Below are positions 45,347 through 53,711 of a DNA stretch of 64,000 nucleotides, piece by piece; the stretch's first letter is position 1; each line of letters opens with the position of its first letter. The DNA comes from Desulfosporosinus hippei DSM 8344 (GTDB taxonomy: Bacteria; Bacillota; Desulfitobacteriia; Desulfitobacteriales; Desulfitobacteriaceae): NCBI RefSeq assembly GCF_900100785.1, contig NZ_FNCP01000010.1, forward strand, positions 87,646 through 151,645. The letters are read 5' to 3'. The translations under genes were made by a program, and so were the position numbers. The notes under the pieces were generated by a model. The model did no database searches. It was not told the origin of the DNA and saw only the letters and a program-made list of their open reading frames with translations.

Positions 45347-46807
45347 TTAGCCTGATATTCTTTCGACCTTTGACCATCTTGTATTGCTATAAAGTATAGC
45401 CATATTTATTAAACCTTCAGCCCATTCCGGACAACCCAAAGCATGAATGTGATTATAGGCAGCAAATATATTTTTATAACAAAGCCCATCATGCTGACCA
45501 TCAATTCCATGACCTCTCTTAACCATGAAACCAAACTTCAGATTAGGTTCTAAATTAATAATACGAGAGTTATGGAATTCATGCCCCCGAATTTGAGTCT
45601 TATCTGGAAACCAAAGCTGATCGGGATTTGTCTCCATAATAGTATAACCGTGGCCTTGAGGCTTACTTTCCATCTGAGTATCAAAAGGAAGCAAACCAAC
45701 CATCTCATAATTTTGAGTAGTAGTCCGAATAGAGCGGCCAAGATACATTAGTCCGCCGCACTCTGCATAAATAGGTAATCCCTTTTCTCCGGCAAGTCGT
45801 ATCTCATCACGCAATAAATAATTAGCTTCGAGCCTTTGAGCAAAGACCTCAGGAAACCCCCCGCCGATATAAAGCGCATCAAGATTATCAGGAAGTTGAT
45901 TATCCAAAAGTGCACTAATAGGAACCACATCAGCTCTTCGTTTTAAAATTTCAATATTCTCCGGATAATAAAAACTGAAAGCTGCGTCCTGTATAATCCC
46001 TATCTTAGGCTTTATACTTCTATTCTTAAAAGATAGATCTGGAGACGAATTAAGAACTATAGACTCTGAATAACTTGGTAGTTTCGGAGCATTTTGTGCT
46101 AACGCAAAAATCTTAGTTAAATCAACATGTTCACTAATTACATCAGCAAGATAATCTAGCAATTTATCCGTTTCAGCATACTCTCCATTGGTAACCAAGC
46201 CAAGATGTCGATCTGGAATACATAAATTTGCATCTTTAGGAATTGCCCCAACAACTGGTATTTTACAAAATTCTTCTATAGCCTCTCTAGCAACCTTTTC
46301 ATGACGAGCCCGTGCAACTTTATTAAGGACAACTCCAACGATTTTAACATCCGGATCAAAATGCTGGTACCCCATTACCATTGCTGCAATACTTCTAGTC
46401 ATACGTGTGGCATCAACCACAAATAATACCGGCGTACGAGTGACTTTAGCAATTTCCGCGGTAGAGCTGCTGCCTTGAAGGTCAAGACCATCATACAGTC
46501 CCATAGCTCCCTCAATGATCGTTATTTGCTTATCAGAAGCTTGATCAAGAATTGAGCTGCAAATTTGTGTTTTATTCATAAAAAAAGAATCTAAGTTACG
46601 ACAGGTCTTACCTGCAGCTGCTGAGTGCCAACTGGCATCAATATAGTCTGGACCTTTTTTAAAAGGTTGTACGGTTAACCCTTGTCGTGCGAAAGCTCTG
46701 AGTAGTCCAAGGGTAAAAGTAGTTTTTCCGCTCCGCCCCTGAGGTGCTCCAATTACTAAGCGAGGGACATTGTTAATGCTCTGATCATTCATTAATAAAG
46801 ATTTCAT
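45347..46807 (-). CDS. dsrN: DsrN siroheme amidase (CbiA/CobB family)
   Basis: This 486-residue enzyme has the CobB/CbiA architecture: an N-terminal P-loop synthetase domain (GAPQGRSGKTTFTLG, about residues 13-27) and a C-terminal class I glutaminase domain with nucleophile Cys in YAECGGLMYLG and His in RGHEFHNS. By sequence it looks like cobyrinate a,c-diamide synthase. The position directly after dsrABD argues for DsrN, which amidates the siroheme of dissimilatory sulfite reductase to siro-amide. The start is the ATG at 46807, after AAAGGTG; a GTG nine bases upstream is rejected. A vitamin B12 role remains possible. Confidence 0.83.
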   Translation of the reverse strand: MKSLLMNDQSINNVPRLVIGAPQGRSGKTTFTLGLLRAFARQGLTVQPFKKGPDYIDASWHSAAAGKTCRNLDSFFMNKTQICSSILDQASDKQITIIEGAMGLYDGLDLQGSSSTAEIAKVTRTPVLFVVDATRMTRSIAAMVMGYQHFDPDVKIVGVVLNKVARARHEKVAREAIEEFCKIPVVGAIPKDANLCIPDRHLGLVTNGEYAETDKLLDYLADVISEHVDLTKIFALAQNAPKLPSYSESIVLNSSPDLSFKNRSIKPKIGIIQDAAFSFYYPENIEILKRRADVVPISALLDNQLPDNLDALYIGGGFPEVFAQRLEANYLLRDEIRLAGEKGLPIYAECGGLMYLGRSIRTTTQNYEMVGLLPFDTQMESKPQGHGYTIMETNPDQLWFPDKTQIRGHEFHNSRIINLEPNLKFGFMVKRGHGIDGQHDGLCYKNIFAAYNHIHALGCPEWAEGLINMAILYSNTRWSKVERISG

Positions 46808-46895
46808 AATACCCACACCTTTCTTGGAGATATTTTCAGGAGAGAAATTACGTTAAATAGTTAGTAGGGTTGATCTTTCTCATGAGATAAAATTG

Positions 46896-46967
46896 ACCAC
46901 CCTGAATCCCGTTCCTATAATGCAGATCCAATCAGCAGAAACAGGAACATCGGGTATTTAGGATGGT
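46896..46967 (-). ncRNA. Three-helix structured RNA element between dsrD and dsrN
   Basis: Read on the minus strand, three nested helices are possible: ACCATCCT with AGGGTGGT (one G-U pair), CCCG with CGGG, and GTTCCT with AGGAAC, topped by a ~26-base apical loop. There is no strong T-run after it, so it is not a standard terminator. It could be a riboswitch, attenuator or processing element controlling dsrN. Confidence 0.5.
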
Positions 46968-47017
46968 CTATATACTCTTAATGATCATGTCTATCTAGAG
47001 TAGTAGAATCAGTTCAA

Positions 47018-47239
47018 TTAGTCTGGAGTTTGAACCTTTCCTTTTAAGCAAATGAAGGTTGTAGTAATATAGAGGTACTCAACGAGATCTTCAGCAGTTA
47101 ATTCCTTGACTGCATTGTCAACATCACTCTTTGAGGCTCCAATAGCTACGGCAACATCTCTGCTTTTAGCTTTTTGTACTTTGCCAAGGTATTCTAAAAC
47201 CTTAGCTTTAACTTCGGGATCGGCTGGTCCTCTTGCCAT
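47018..47239 (-). CDS. dsrD: DsrD, small winged-helix protein
   Basis: This 73-residue protein matches DsrD, an allosteric activator of dissimilatory sulfite reductase. The winged-helix pattern is visible: VLEYLGKVQKAKSRDVAVAIGASKSDVDNAVKELTAEDLVEYL, then a two-strand wing ending IYLICLKGKV-like (TTTFICLKGK). The ATG at 47239 gives the usual N-terminus MARGPADPEVK; the longer frame from a TTG adds four unrelated residues. It lies 34 bases after dsrB and before the structured RNA and dsrN. Confidence 0.92.
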   Translation of the reverse strand: MARGPADPEVKAKVLEYLGKVQKAKSRDVAVAIGASKSDVDNAVKELTAEDLVEYLYITTTFICLKGKVQTPD

Positions 47240-47273
47240 TTTAAATACCAACTTTCTACATTATTCCTTCAGA

Positions 47274-48332
47274 TTAGTACTTAAATTGTGCTGAAGTACG
47301 GAACGTCTCTCTTGAGAAGATATAGTCATCAATCAACATGTCTGAGAACGGAAGCTCAGCCAAGGTGAAGAATCTTTCCCAACCAATTCGCTCAACCCAC
47401 TCGCCTACACGTTCTCCGTCATTTGCATTCGCAATCCAGAGTTCAATGATTTTTCGAATTGCTTCTGTAGTCTCAGGCCAACGTGGTGCAGTGTTTGGAA
47501 GGAAAGGAATAACCATACGAGAGAAGCTCGGTGAAGTTCGTGCATTAGAAGTCTTCCCACCAATAAGGATGGCAATACCATCATTTTTGGGATCATAGAT
47601 TTCCATAGCTGGTGACATGGTGTAGCAGTTACCGCAATACATACATTTATCTTCATTAACGATAACGCTCTTGTTTTTCGGATCTGGACGAATAGCTCCA
47701 GTTGGGCAGCTAGCAACAAGACTTGGTATCTCTGTACCTTTACGAATTACTTCGTGGTTGATACGAGGAGGAGTTCTATGAACACCTACAATTGCGATAT
47801 CACTGCAGTGTGCAGCTCCACACATATTTAAGCAACATGCTAAGCCCATTTTTAATTTAGCAGGAAGCTTCATGGTATTAAAATACTCATATAAATCATC
47901 CATTACGGCTTTAACAACACCTGAAGCATCAGTAGCTGGTGTATGACAGTGTACCCACCCTTGAGTGTGTACGATATTGCTTACGGAGCGTCCTGTTCCG
48001 CCAACACTATAGCCTTCTGCTTCTAATTTTTCGAGTAATGGTTTAAGTTTAGCCTCGTCAGAAACTAAAAACTCAACGTTGTTACGAGTTGTCCAGCGAA
48101 GGAAACCATCGCAGTACTCATCAGCTATTACACAAACATCGCGAATAAAATCAATACTGACTAATCGTGGAGTACCAACACGTACGCTATACAGAGCTGC
48201 TCCGCTTTCACCAACATGTTTTAGTACGCCTGGACTAGGAATCTCATGATATTTCCATTTACCATAGTTCTCTTGTACAATAGGAGGAAGCATCTTTTTA
48301 TAATGCGGAGGTCCTTGATCTAAAATTGCCAT
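47274..48332 (-). CDS. dsrB: Dissimilatory sulfite reductase beta subunit
   Basis: This 352-residue subunit forms the heterotetrameric sulfite reductase with DsrA and holds the catalytically active siroheme. The siroheme/[4Fe-4S] cysteines lie in VHCHTPA and [19 protein letters not shown] ferredoxin domain contributes [15 protein letters not shown] plus the SCPTGAIRP Cys. The N-terminus with [19 protein letters not shown] is typical. It follows dsrA after 38 bases, with GAGAGGTGG before the ATG. Confidence 0.97.
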   Translation of the reverse strand: MAILDQGPPHYKKMLPPIVQENYGKWKYHEIPSPGVLKHVGESGAALYSVRVGTPRLVSIDFIRDVCVIADEYCDGFLRWTTRNNVEFLVSDEAKLKPLLEKLEAEGYSVGGTGRSVSNIVHTQGWVHCHTPATDASGVVKAVMDDLYEYFNTMKLPAKLKMGLACCLNMCGAAHCSDIAIVGVHRTPPRINHEVIRKGTEIPSLVASCPTGAIRPDPKNKSVIVNEDKCMYCGNCYTMSPAMEIYDPKNDGIAILIGGKTSNARTSPSFSRMVIPFLPNTAPRWPETTEAIRKIIELWIANANDGERVGEWVERIGWERFFTLAELPFSDMLIDDYIFSRETFRTSAQFKY

Positions 48333-48370
48333 CGTTATCCACCTCTCGTTAGCTACTTATTATTTTAAAA

Positions 48371-49591
48371 CTAGAGCTTTGATCCGTCAAGTGCTGTTCC
48401 ACTTCTGTCAAGATCGTCTTGATTCCAGAACACATAAGGATTCGCACGTGGGCGGAAGACCATTTGCGGTACAGGAGCAACTTCAATACCATTAAGGAAT
48501 TTAGTCATTCCTAAGCGATAAATAGTTTCACCGATACGTTCGCGGGATTTGCCATGCTCATCCCACCACTCCCAGATACGACGCATAAGATCTTTAAACT
48601 CTGCAAAATCATCTTCTGCTTCCATTTTCATGAATGGTACAATAACCCAAGACATGAAGGCGGACTGAACAATGGTTGATTTACCACCTATTAAGATGGT
48701 TGCGCCTTTTTCTTTTCCAGGCTGAATAGCTTTAGGCATTACATTGATGCAATGCATACAACGTGTGCAATCTTCACCAACTACGCTGAGTTCTTGTGTC
48801 TCAGCATTGAAGGTCAGACAGCTAGTTGGGCATTTGTCACAGACAGCAGCTTTAATATTAATTTTAGCAGCATATTCTTTAACAGCCTCTTGGTCAATTC
48901 TTAGTGTATCGCGCCAGGTACCAATTACTGAGCAGTCAGAACGAGCAATTGAAGATGTGCAGTCGTTTGCACAACCGGAGAACTTAATTTTGCTCTTATA
49001 TGGCCACATAGGACGATGAAGCTCATCCATGAATTCGTTCGTAATATTATAACATGCTTCTAAGGTATCATAGCAAGCATGTTCGCAACGTCCTGGTCCA
49101 ACGCAGCAGTTAGGAGTTCTTAGGCAAGATCCTGAACCACCGAGGTCGAATCCAGCATCACTAAACTCATCAAAGATAGGTTGGATATGCTCTGTTTTAC
49201 AACCTAAAAGAATAATATCACCGGTAGATCCATGCATATTTGTTAAGCCGCTTCCGTACTTCTCCCAAATATCACAAACCGTACGTAATGTTTTCGTGTT
49301 GTAGAACCATCCTGATGGCTGGAGTAAACGGACTGTATGGAACTCAGCTACGTTAGGATAAGTTTGTGGCTCGTCAACATAACGACCGATAACTCCACCG
49401 CCGTAACCTCTAACTCCAACAATACCACCGTGTTTCCAGTGTCCTCTACGCTCTTTATAGGATCTTTCCAAGACTTGGAGCAATTCGCCTGCAGCTTCAC
49501 TCTTCACTGCAGCGCGTTTAATTTCCGTCACAAAACTGGGCCATTTACCTTTTTCAAGTTCGTCCAGTAGTGGCGTATTCTTTTCTGTCAT
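48371..49591 (-). CDS. dsrA: Dissimilatory sulfite reductase alpha subunit
   Basis: This 406-residue subunit pairs with DsrB to reduce sulfite (with DsrC as acceptor) in the terminal step of sulfate respiration. The characteristic cysteines are seen in GSCLRTPNCCVGPGRCEHAC, and FSGCANDCTSS provides the CX3C siroheme ligands. The ferredoxin domain shows CDKCPTSC and EDCTRCMHCINVMP. The N-terminal ERRGHWKHGGIVGVRGYGGGVIGRY region is typical for the family. GGAGGG precedes the ATG. It follows the ferredoxin gene and starts the dsrABDN block. Confidence 0.97.
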   Translation of the reverse strand: MTEKNTPLLDELEKGKWPSFVTEIKRAAVKSEAAGELLQVLERSYKERRGHWKHGGIVGVRGYGGGVIGRYVDEPQTYPNVAEFHTVRLLQPSGWFYNTKTLRTVCDIWEKYGSGLTNMHGSTGDIILLGCKTEHIQPIFDEFSDAGFDLGGSGSCLRTPNCCVGPGRCEHACYDTLEACYNITNEFMDELHRPMWPYKSKIKFSGCANDCTSSIARSDCSVIGTWRDTLRIDQEAVKEYAAKINIKAAVCDKCPTSCLTFNAETQELSVVGEDCTRCMHCINVMPKAIQPGKEKGATILIGGKSTIVQSAFMSWVIVPFMKMEAEDDFAEFKDLMRRIWEWWDEHGKSRERIGETIYRLGMTKFLNGIEVAPVPQMVFRPRANPYVFWNQDDLDRSGTALDGSKL

Positions 49592-49626
49592 GGCACACCC
49601 TCCGTCTTTTAGTTTATGGGGTCTAT

Positions 49627-49815
49627 TTACATTTCAGTGATAGTGATAGCACCAGTCGGACAAACTGAAGTGCAGCTTTCGCATCCCATGCATTCTGATT
49701 CGTCACCAGTAACATGAGCCTTGTCCTCGCTAAATCCAAGCAGGTGGGCGGGGCATCCTTCAGTACAAGAGTCACATCCCGAACATAGATCTTCGTCGAT
49801 TGATACGATAAACAC
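49627..49815 (-). CDS. 2[4Fe-4S] ferredoxin of the dsr locus
   Basis: This 62-residue bacterial-type ferredoxin has two clusters: C11, C14, C17, C21 and C42, C45, C48, C52. It probably carries low-potential electrons to or from the sulfite reduction system. The start is the GTG at 49815, eight bases after AAGGAGG; a GTG nine bases earlier overlaps that site. It lies directly upstream of dsrA on the same strand and may be the electron donor to DsrAB or a link to the CODH system. Confidence 0.9.
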   Translation of the reverse strand: MFIVSIDEDLCSGCDSCTEGCPAHLLGFSEDKAHVTGDESECMGCESCTSVCPTGAITITEM

Positions 49816-49933
49816 AATATACACCTCCTTAAACTATTAAAGAGAACAATCAAACATTGGACACTGTAAAACTTTTCACTTGTGTAAATTAACACGAGTC
49901 CATATAAATAATTTAACACCTGAAGTTCCATTC

Positions 49934-49958
49934 GTACAATATATAATACAGATTGTAC
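49934..49958. promoter_or_regulatory. Inverted repeat upstream of ferredoxin-dsrAB
   Basis: GTACAAT (49934-49940) and ATTGTAC (49952-49958) flank an 11-base AT-rich spacer, about 120-145 bases before the ferredoxin start. The same TACAAT/ATTGTA half-sites occur as ATACAATTGTAT at 52988-52999 upstream of dsrM. It may be the operator of a dsr regulator. Confidence 0.4.
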
Positions 49959-50132
49959 TATATCATTTTTTAATTACGGCCAAGGTTGTAATGATATTTG
50001 AAATATGCTCTAGTGACTATAATTCCTCTTCCTTCAGTATGAATGCAGTTCATACCCTCTAATTCCATGACCCAAGACAGAGGCTTGAAGGCGGTCTAAC
50101 GTTTTTTGGCAGTGATTCACTTAGCCTAAACC

Positions 50133-50237
50133 CTAACCCTTGTTTTCTAACGTTGTTGCAGCATGAATAAGAACATCAATAACTGTTGCAAATGGACGAG
50201 CATAAGGTAGCTCTATATCAATTAGATCTACACACAT
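50133..50237 (-). CDS. Possible 34-residue protein between dsrK and the ferredoxin
   Basis: A short minus-strand frame starts at an ATG with GGAGG only two bases upstream, which is too close for a normal start. It reads MCVDLIDIELPYARPFATVI and ends HAATTLENKG before a TAG. The amino-acid composition looks coding, but the frame could also be a remnant of a larger gene. The surrounding ~550 bases between dsrK and the ferredoxin hold no other gene. Confidence 0.3.
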   Translation of the reverse strand: MCVDLIDIELPYARPFATVIDVLIHAATTLENKG

Positions 50238-50292
50238 TGCCTCCGAGAAATGGACAAGGGGTCTACCCCACTCTCAATCTAGGCTTCTTTAG

Positions 50293-50328
50293 ATAAGGCC
50301 ATTTCAGAAAGTTCTGAAATGGCCTTAT
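50293..50328. repeat. 17-bp perfect hairpin after dsrK
   Basis: ATAAGGCCATTTCAGAA and its exact complement enclose a two-base loop. Read in the direction of dsrMK the following bases are not T-rich, so it may stabilise the mRNA 3' end instead of terminating. On the opposite strand it is followed by GGGAATTTTT. Confidence 0.6.
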
Positions 50329-50365
50329 GGGAATTTTTAATAGCTAAATCTAGTTATAGTACATC

Positions 50366-51967
50366 CTACTCTAAGAATTCAAGGAAAGGTTTCTTCATCG
50401 ATATAAGGGCATTAACCATAAGTTCAACTAAACCACCGTACTGAAGGTTATACTTCTCGGACGCATCGTAATGCTCCAAAATACCGCGCATTGCCCCTTT
50501 GCAGTTAGAACATGGTGCACAGATATATTTCGGGGTAGCTACGTCTTCCATAGTTCCCTTAAAGGCTCCGAGTATTTGGTTGAATTTAACTCGAGATGCA
50601 ACCTGGGTTCTAAACTCAGGGAAGTTAGCGTAGTTCATTATGGCGAAACCGCTGCCTCCACCACAGCAATAATTGTCAACACCATGTGGAGTCATTTCTC
50701 TAAACTGCGGAGCAATTGCTTTAAGAATGTTTCTTTGCGGCTCAACAATGCCCATTTGTCGTACTATATTACATGGATCGTGGAGCGTGACCGGAAAGTT
50801 ATTTTTACTTGGGTCAAGTTTTAGTTGTTTGTTTCTAACCATATCCCAAAGAAGAGGTAAACAACTTTCAACAGGAACCCTATCAGATGTCATACGATCA
50901 CCTGTAATAATTGATGCCTTATGGGCATGCCCACACTCAGCTACGACCATTCTCTTGACACCAAATTCTTTTGCAACCTTCATCTGCATCAAAGCAATCT
51001 TTTTAGCTTGGTAATCATCATACCAGAGACCGTAGTTTACACTGTCATACCCCATAATTTCGCTGCTAAGTGTCCAATTCAAGCCCGCTGCATCAAATAG
51101 AATAGCAAAGGCTACTGGATTCTCGGGCCAAGCCATAAACTCTCCAGCATTATGGAGAACTAGGATATCAGCACCTTTTTTATCAACAGGAAACTTGAGC
51201 TTAATGCCAAATTTTTCTTCGGTGTCTTCTTCTAAAAACTCTAAAGTGTCTAGAAATGCCGGCTTACTTAATCCCGTTGATGAACCGGTCTTAATTTGCA
51301 GCATCGTTCCCTTAGCATGGAGTGGGGTTGGGGCAATCCCCATTTCTTGGCTGAAAATCTTACGAATTTCCTTGGAAAGGATCGCATTGTCTAGGCCCAA
51401 TGGACATGTTTGCGCACAACGTCGACATAGGTTACAGCGATAGGATAACTCACCTAATCGAGCAATTGTTTCCCAATTGACATCAATATCTGCTCCGACG
51501 AATCCGCCAAGCAGTTTTCCGCTCGTTGTGAAATATTTCTTCACAATTTTACGCAAAACTTCCGAACGGAAAATAGGTCTATACATTTCATTATTTCCTG
51601 TAGCAGAATAAATATGACAGGCATCTGAACAGGTATTACATTTTGCACAGTATTCAAAAGACAGTAGGAGCGGTTGTAATACACCATTATTGGCATCTGA
51701 AAAGATTTTTTCTAGACCGCTCAAGAACTTGCGAACAAATTCATCTTCTTCCTCTTTAGATTTTGGTCGAGTCAGGGTATCTATCCCGACATATCCATCT
51801 AAAGAGGTGCAAAATTTCTCTTTCCAGGCAGGCTTAGGATCAGTTAAAGGGGATTCCATCCCTGGTTTGTCGTATGGTGCTAATAAAGGTATGAGATTGT
51901 CCAGTTTAATAAGTTGCTCATCTGAACGTCCCATATCTTTTGGACGTAAATCTCTTTGATTTAGCAT
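50366..51967 (-). CDS. dsrK: DsrK, iron-sulfur catalytic subunit of the DsrMK complex
   Basis: This 533-residue protein resembles the HdrD catalytic subunit of heterodisulfide reductase and is thought to reduce DsrC trisulfide. Two ferredoxin-type [4Fe-4S] motifs lie at C107, C110, C113, C117 and C178, C181, C184, C188. The C-terminal CCG-type region, which holds the special cluster, is visible in VAECGHAHKA, LHDPCN, NYCCGGGSGFA and CAPCSNCKG. It has no membrane helix and docks on DsrM. It lies 45 bases after dsrM. The simple dsrMK form, without dsrJOP, is typical of Gram-positive sulfate reducers. Confidence 0.93.
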   Translation of the reverse strand: MLNQRDLRPKDMGRSDEQLIKLDNLIPLLAPYDKPGMESPLTDPKPAWKEKFCTSLDGYVGIDTLTRPKSKEEEDEFVRKFLSGLEKIFSDANNGVLQPLLLSFEYCAKCNTCSDACHIYSATGNNEMYRPIFRSEVLRKIVKKYFTTSGKLLGGFVGADIDVNWETIARLGELSYRCNLCRRCAQTCPLGLDNAILSKEIRKIFSQEMGIAPTPLHAKGTMLQIKTGSSTGLSKPAFLDTLEFLEEDTEEKFGIKLKFPVDKKGADILVLHNAGEFMAWPENPVAFAILFDAAGLNWTLSSEIMGYDSVNYGLWYDDYQAKKIALMQMKVAKEFGVKRMVVAECGHAHKASIITGDRMTSDRVPVESCLPLLWDMVRNKQLKLDPSKNNFPVTLHDPCNIVRQMGIVEPQRNILKAIAPQFREMTPHGVDNYCCGGGSGFAIMNYANFPEFRTQVASRVKFNQILGAFKGTMEDVATPKYICAPCSNCKGAMRGILEHYDASEKYNLQYGGLVELMVNALISMKKPFLEFLE

Positions 51968-52012
51968 GTCTTAGATCCCTACTTTCCATAAAGTTAACAT
52001 ACACGAATCAGA

Positions 52013-52939
52013 CTATTTCTCGGGTGCGGCGGGTGGATTAATATGAGGCGCAGACCAAGATGTGCTTGGACGGAATGAAGATGCCTTCTTTATTTCCTGC
52101 TCAACTCCACTCCCCTTTAGATTCGGATTATTATCCCAGAGAACCTTATGGAACGTAAAGTACTTCCCAACATAGTGGCTCATTTTGCTGATTGGAATAT
52201 AAATTAACATGATACCTACAAGAAAAATGTGCAAAGTAAGCAGGCCATTAGCTGAAAAAGGCGTAAATGTTACAAGGTTTGCAGTAACTTCTCTGGCATA
52301 ACCAAAGCTTAAGTCATTCCCCCATGTGAAAATTCCAGTCACAAGTGCAGCGAAAATCAATAAAAGATTAAAGTACTCTTGAGGTGTAGTGTACTTTTTA
52401 AGCGTATTATCAAACGCTCTGCGTAGAAATAATAAACCTGAACCCACGGTTGCAAGCGCTAGCCCAAAATAACCTGTTAAAGCAGTGACGTAATAGACCA
52501 AGAGACCCAGTATGCTTGAAGTATTTGCGGTTACTGAAATTCCATTAACTTCAAACAATCCACCTACGACCAAAAGGATTGTCCAGGCCATTAAGAAATA
52601 AATTCCTAAATGGAGTGCGTAAGAAATCCACCAGAAAGGTCGTTGATTTTCAAACAGCTTTTTGATAAATAAGATCTCTTTAAGCATTTCGACAATTTCT
52701 CTCATGTGAGAAACTTCATGTGGTTTAGTCCACCAAGCTGTTTCCTCGTAGTATGATCCACCATGTTCGAAACCTTTTTCTTTAGGGACAGGATAAAGAT
52801 CCATTCTTCCATGAAAGGGCATCTTCGCAAACTGATACGCTTTGAAAACCGATATACCTACGAAAAGACCAATGGAAAGATACGCAATAATACTAAGAAT
52901 CACAATCCCCAACCTCCTTCTCTTGTTATCTTTGCACAT
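52013..52939 (-). CDS. dsrM: DsrM, membrane cytochrome b subunit of DsrMK
   Basis: This 308-residue integral membrane protein resembles NarI-type diheme cytochrome b. It should take electrons from menaquinol and pass them to DsrK. Hydrophobic helices are visible around residues 12-35, 105-130, 140-165, 190-210 and 225-250, with candidate heme histidines in the helices and loops (ISYALHLGIYF, LTLHIFLVGIML). A hydrophilic C-terminal tail follows. The ATG has only a weak ribosome binding site. It is the first gene of dsrMK. Confidence 0.9.
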   Translation of the reverse strand: MCKDNKRRRLGIVILSIIAYLSIGLFVGISVFKAYQFAKMPFHGRMDLYPVPKEKGFEHGGSYYEETAWWTKPHEVSHMREIVEMLKEILFIKKLFENQRPFWWISYALHLGIYFLMAWTILLVVGGLFEVNGISVTANTSSILGLLVYYVTALTGYFGLALATVGSGLLFLRRAFDNTLKKYTTPQEYFNLLLIFAALVTGIFTWGNDLSFGYAREVTANLVTFTPFSANGLLTLHIFLVGIMLIYIPISKMSHYVGKYFTFHKVLWDNNPNLKGSGVEQEIKKASSFRPSTSWSAPHINPPAAPEK

Positions 52940-52987
52940 TATAGTCTAAGTGAGTTTGTATGCCTTGTAAAATTATCATTTCTCATA

Positions 52988-52999
52988 ATACAATTGTAT
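52988..52999. promoter_or_regulatory. Palindrome upstream of dsrM
   Basis: ATACAATTGTAT is a perfect 12-base palindrome about 50 bases before the dsrM start. It shares TACAAT/ATTGTA half-sites with the inverted repeat at 49934-49958. Confidence 0.35.
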
Positions 53000-53129
53000 A
53001 TATTGATGACTGTTCATTCAGCTTTTTCCTAAATATGTACATTCTTTCACTTTTTATCCTTTCTAATTATTATAAATCTGCAATAAATAGCCAATTAAAT
53101 TAAAAATTTAGTTAATACTTATGTTTTGT

Positions 53130-53175
53130 AATTAAAAAAAATAATAAAGAGCACTCCTTTCTTGGAATGCTCTTT
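53130..53175 (-). terminator. Terminator after the two tiny membrane peptides
   Basis: On the minus strand AAAGAGCATTCC and GGAGTGCTCTTT form a stem with one mismatch, followed by ATTATTTTTTTT. Confidence 0.8.
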
Positions 53176-53190
53176 AACATTTTATAAATT

Positions 53191-53292
53191 TTAGAAGATT
53201 ACACCAAGGGCAATGAGAATGAGAATAGCAATTGAAATAATTCCCACACCTACATAACTTCCAACACCACATCCTGCTCCGTATCCGTACAT
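53191..53292 (-). CDS. 33-residue Gly-rich membrane peptide (YjcZ-like)
   Basis: This 33-residue peptide starts with a Gly/Tyr-rich segment (MYGYGAGCGVGSYVGVG) and ends with one hydrophobic helix (IISIAILILIALGVIF). The style matches the YjcZ/sporulation-type mini-proteins of spore formers. AAAGGAGGAA precedes the ATG. It lies 36 bases after a 36-residue sister peptide of the same design, and a terminator follows. The two probably form a small operon. Confidence 0.7.
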   Translation of the reverse strand: MYGYGAGCGVGSYVGVGIISIAILILIALGVIF

Positions 53293-53328
53293 GAAGTTTC
53301 CTCCTTTCAAATCAACCAGAGTCTTAGA

Positions 53329-53439
53329 CTAGAATACAATTCCCATTGCGATGAGCAGAAGGATAATAACTACTACAACAGCAATACCCGGTAACCAGTT
53401 AGGTCCACTTGCTCCATCAACAACTCCGCCAAATGCCAT
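53329..53439 (-). CDS. 36-residue membrane peptide
   Basis: This 36-residue peptide (MAFGGVVDGASGPNWLPGIA, then a hydrophobic helix VVVVIILLLIAMGIVF) has a strong GGAGG site seven bases before the ATG. It shares the plan of the 33-residue peptide just downstream: a short Gly-rich head, one membrane helix and the end (G)IVF/VIF. Function is unknown; a sporulation or membrane role is inferred only from the resemblance to YjcZ-type peptides. Confidence 0.7.
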   Translation of the reverse strand: MAFGGVVDGASGPNWLPGIAVVVVIILLLIAMGIVF

Positions 53440-53711
53440 TATATATTCCTCCATTTCCTGTGTTTTATGGGTTATTTTCTTAATTCAAATTATGCCTTTG
53501 CAGTTAAAATGGTACCATTATTTACTAATTAATCCAATTTTTTAATTTCCATATCCCACTGAGTCTTTAGAGCACTAGAAGCAAAGAAAATAGAGCATTG
53601 CTTTTATCACTTACCCTGTTTAGGTAGCTACTGTCTGATAACTTTATTATTCTTAAATTTTGGTATAACATATGATTATCTGGTTATGTTCTAAATATAA
53701 GGAGGGTATCA

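Noticed and set aside
49623..49931. 102-codon frame over the ferredoxin gene
   Set aside because: It is an out-of-frame shadow of the ferredoxin and its leader; the ferredoxin frame has all eight cluster cysteines.
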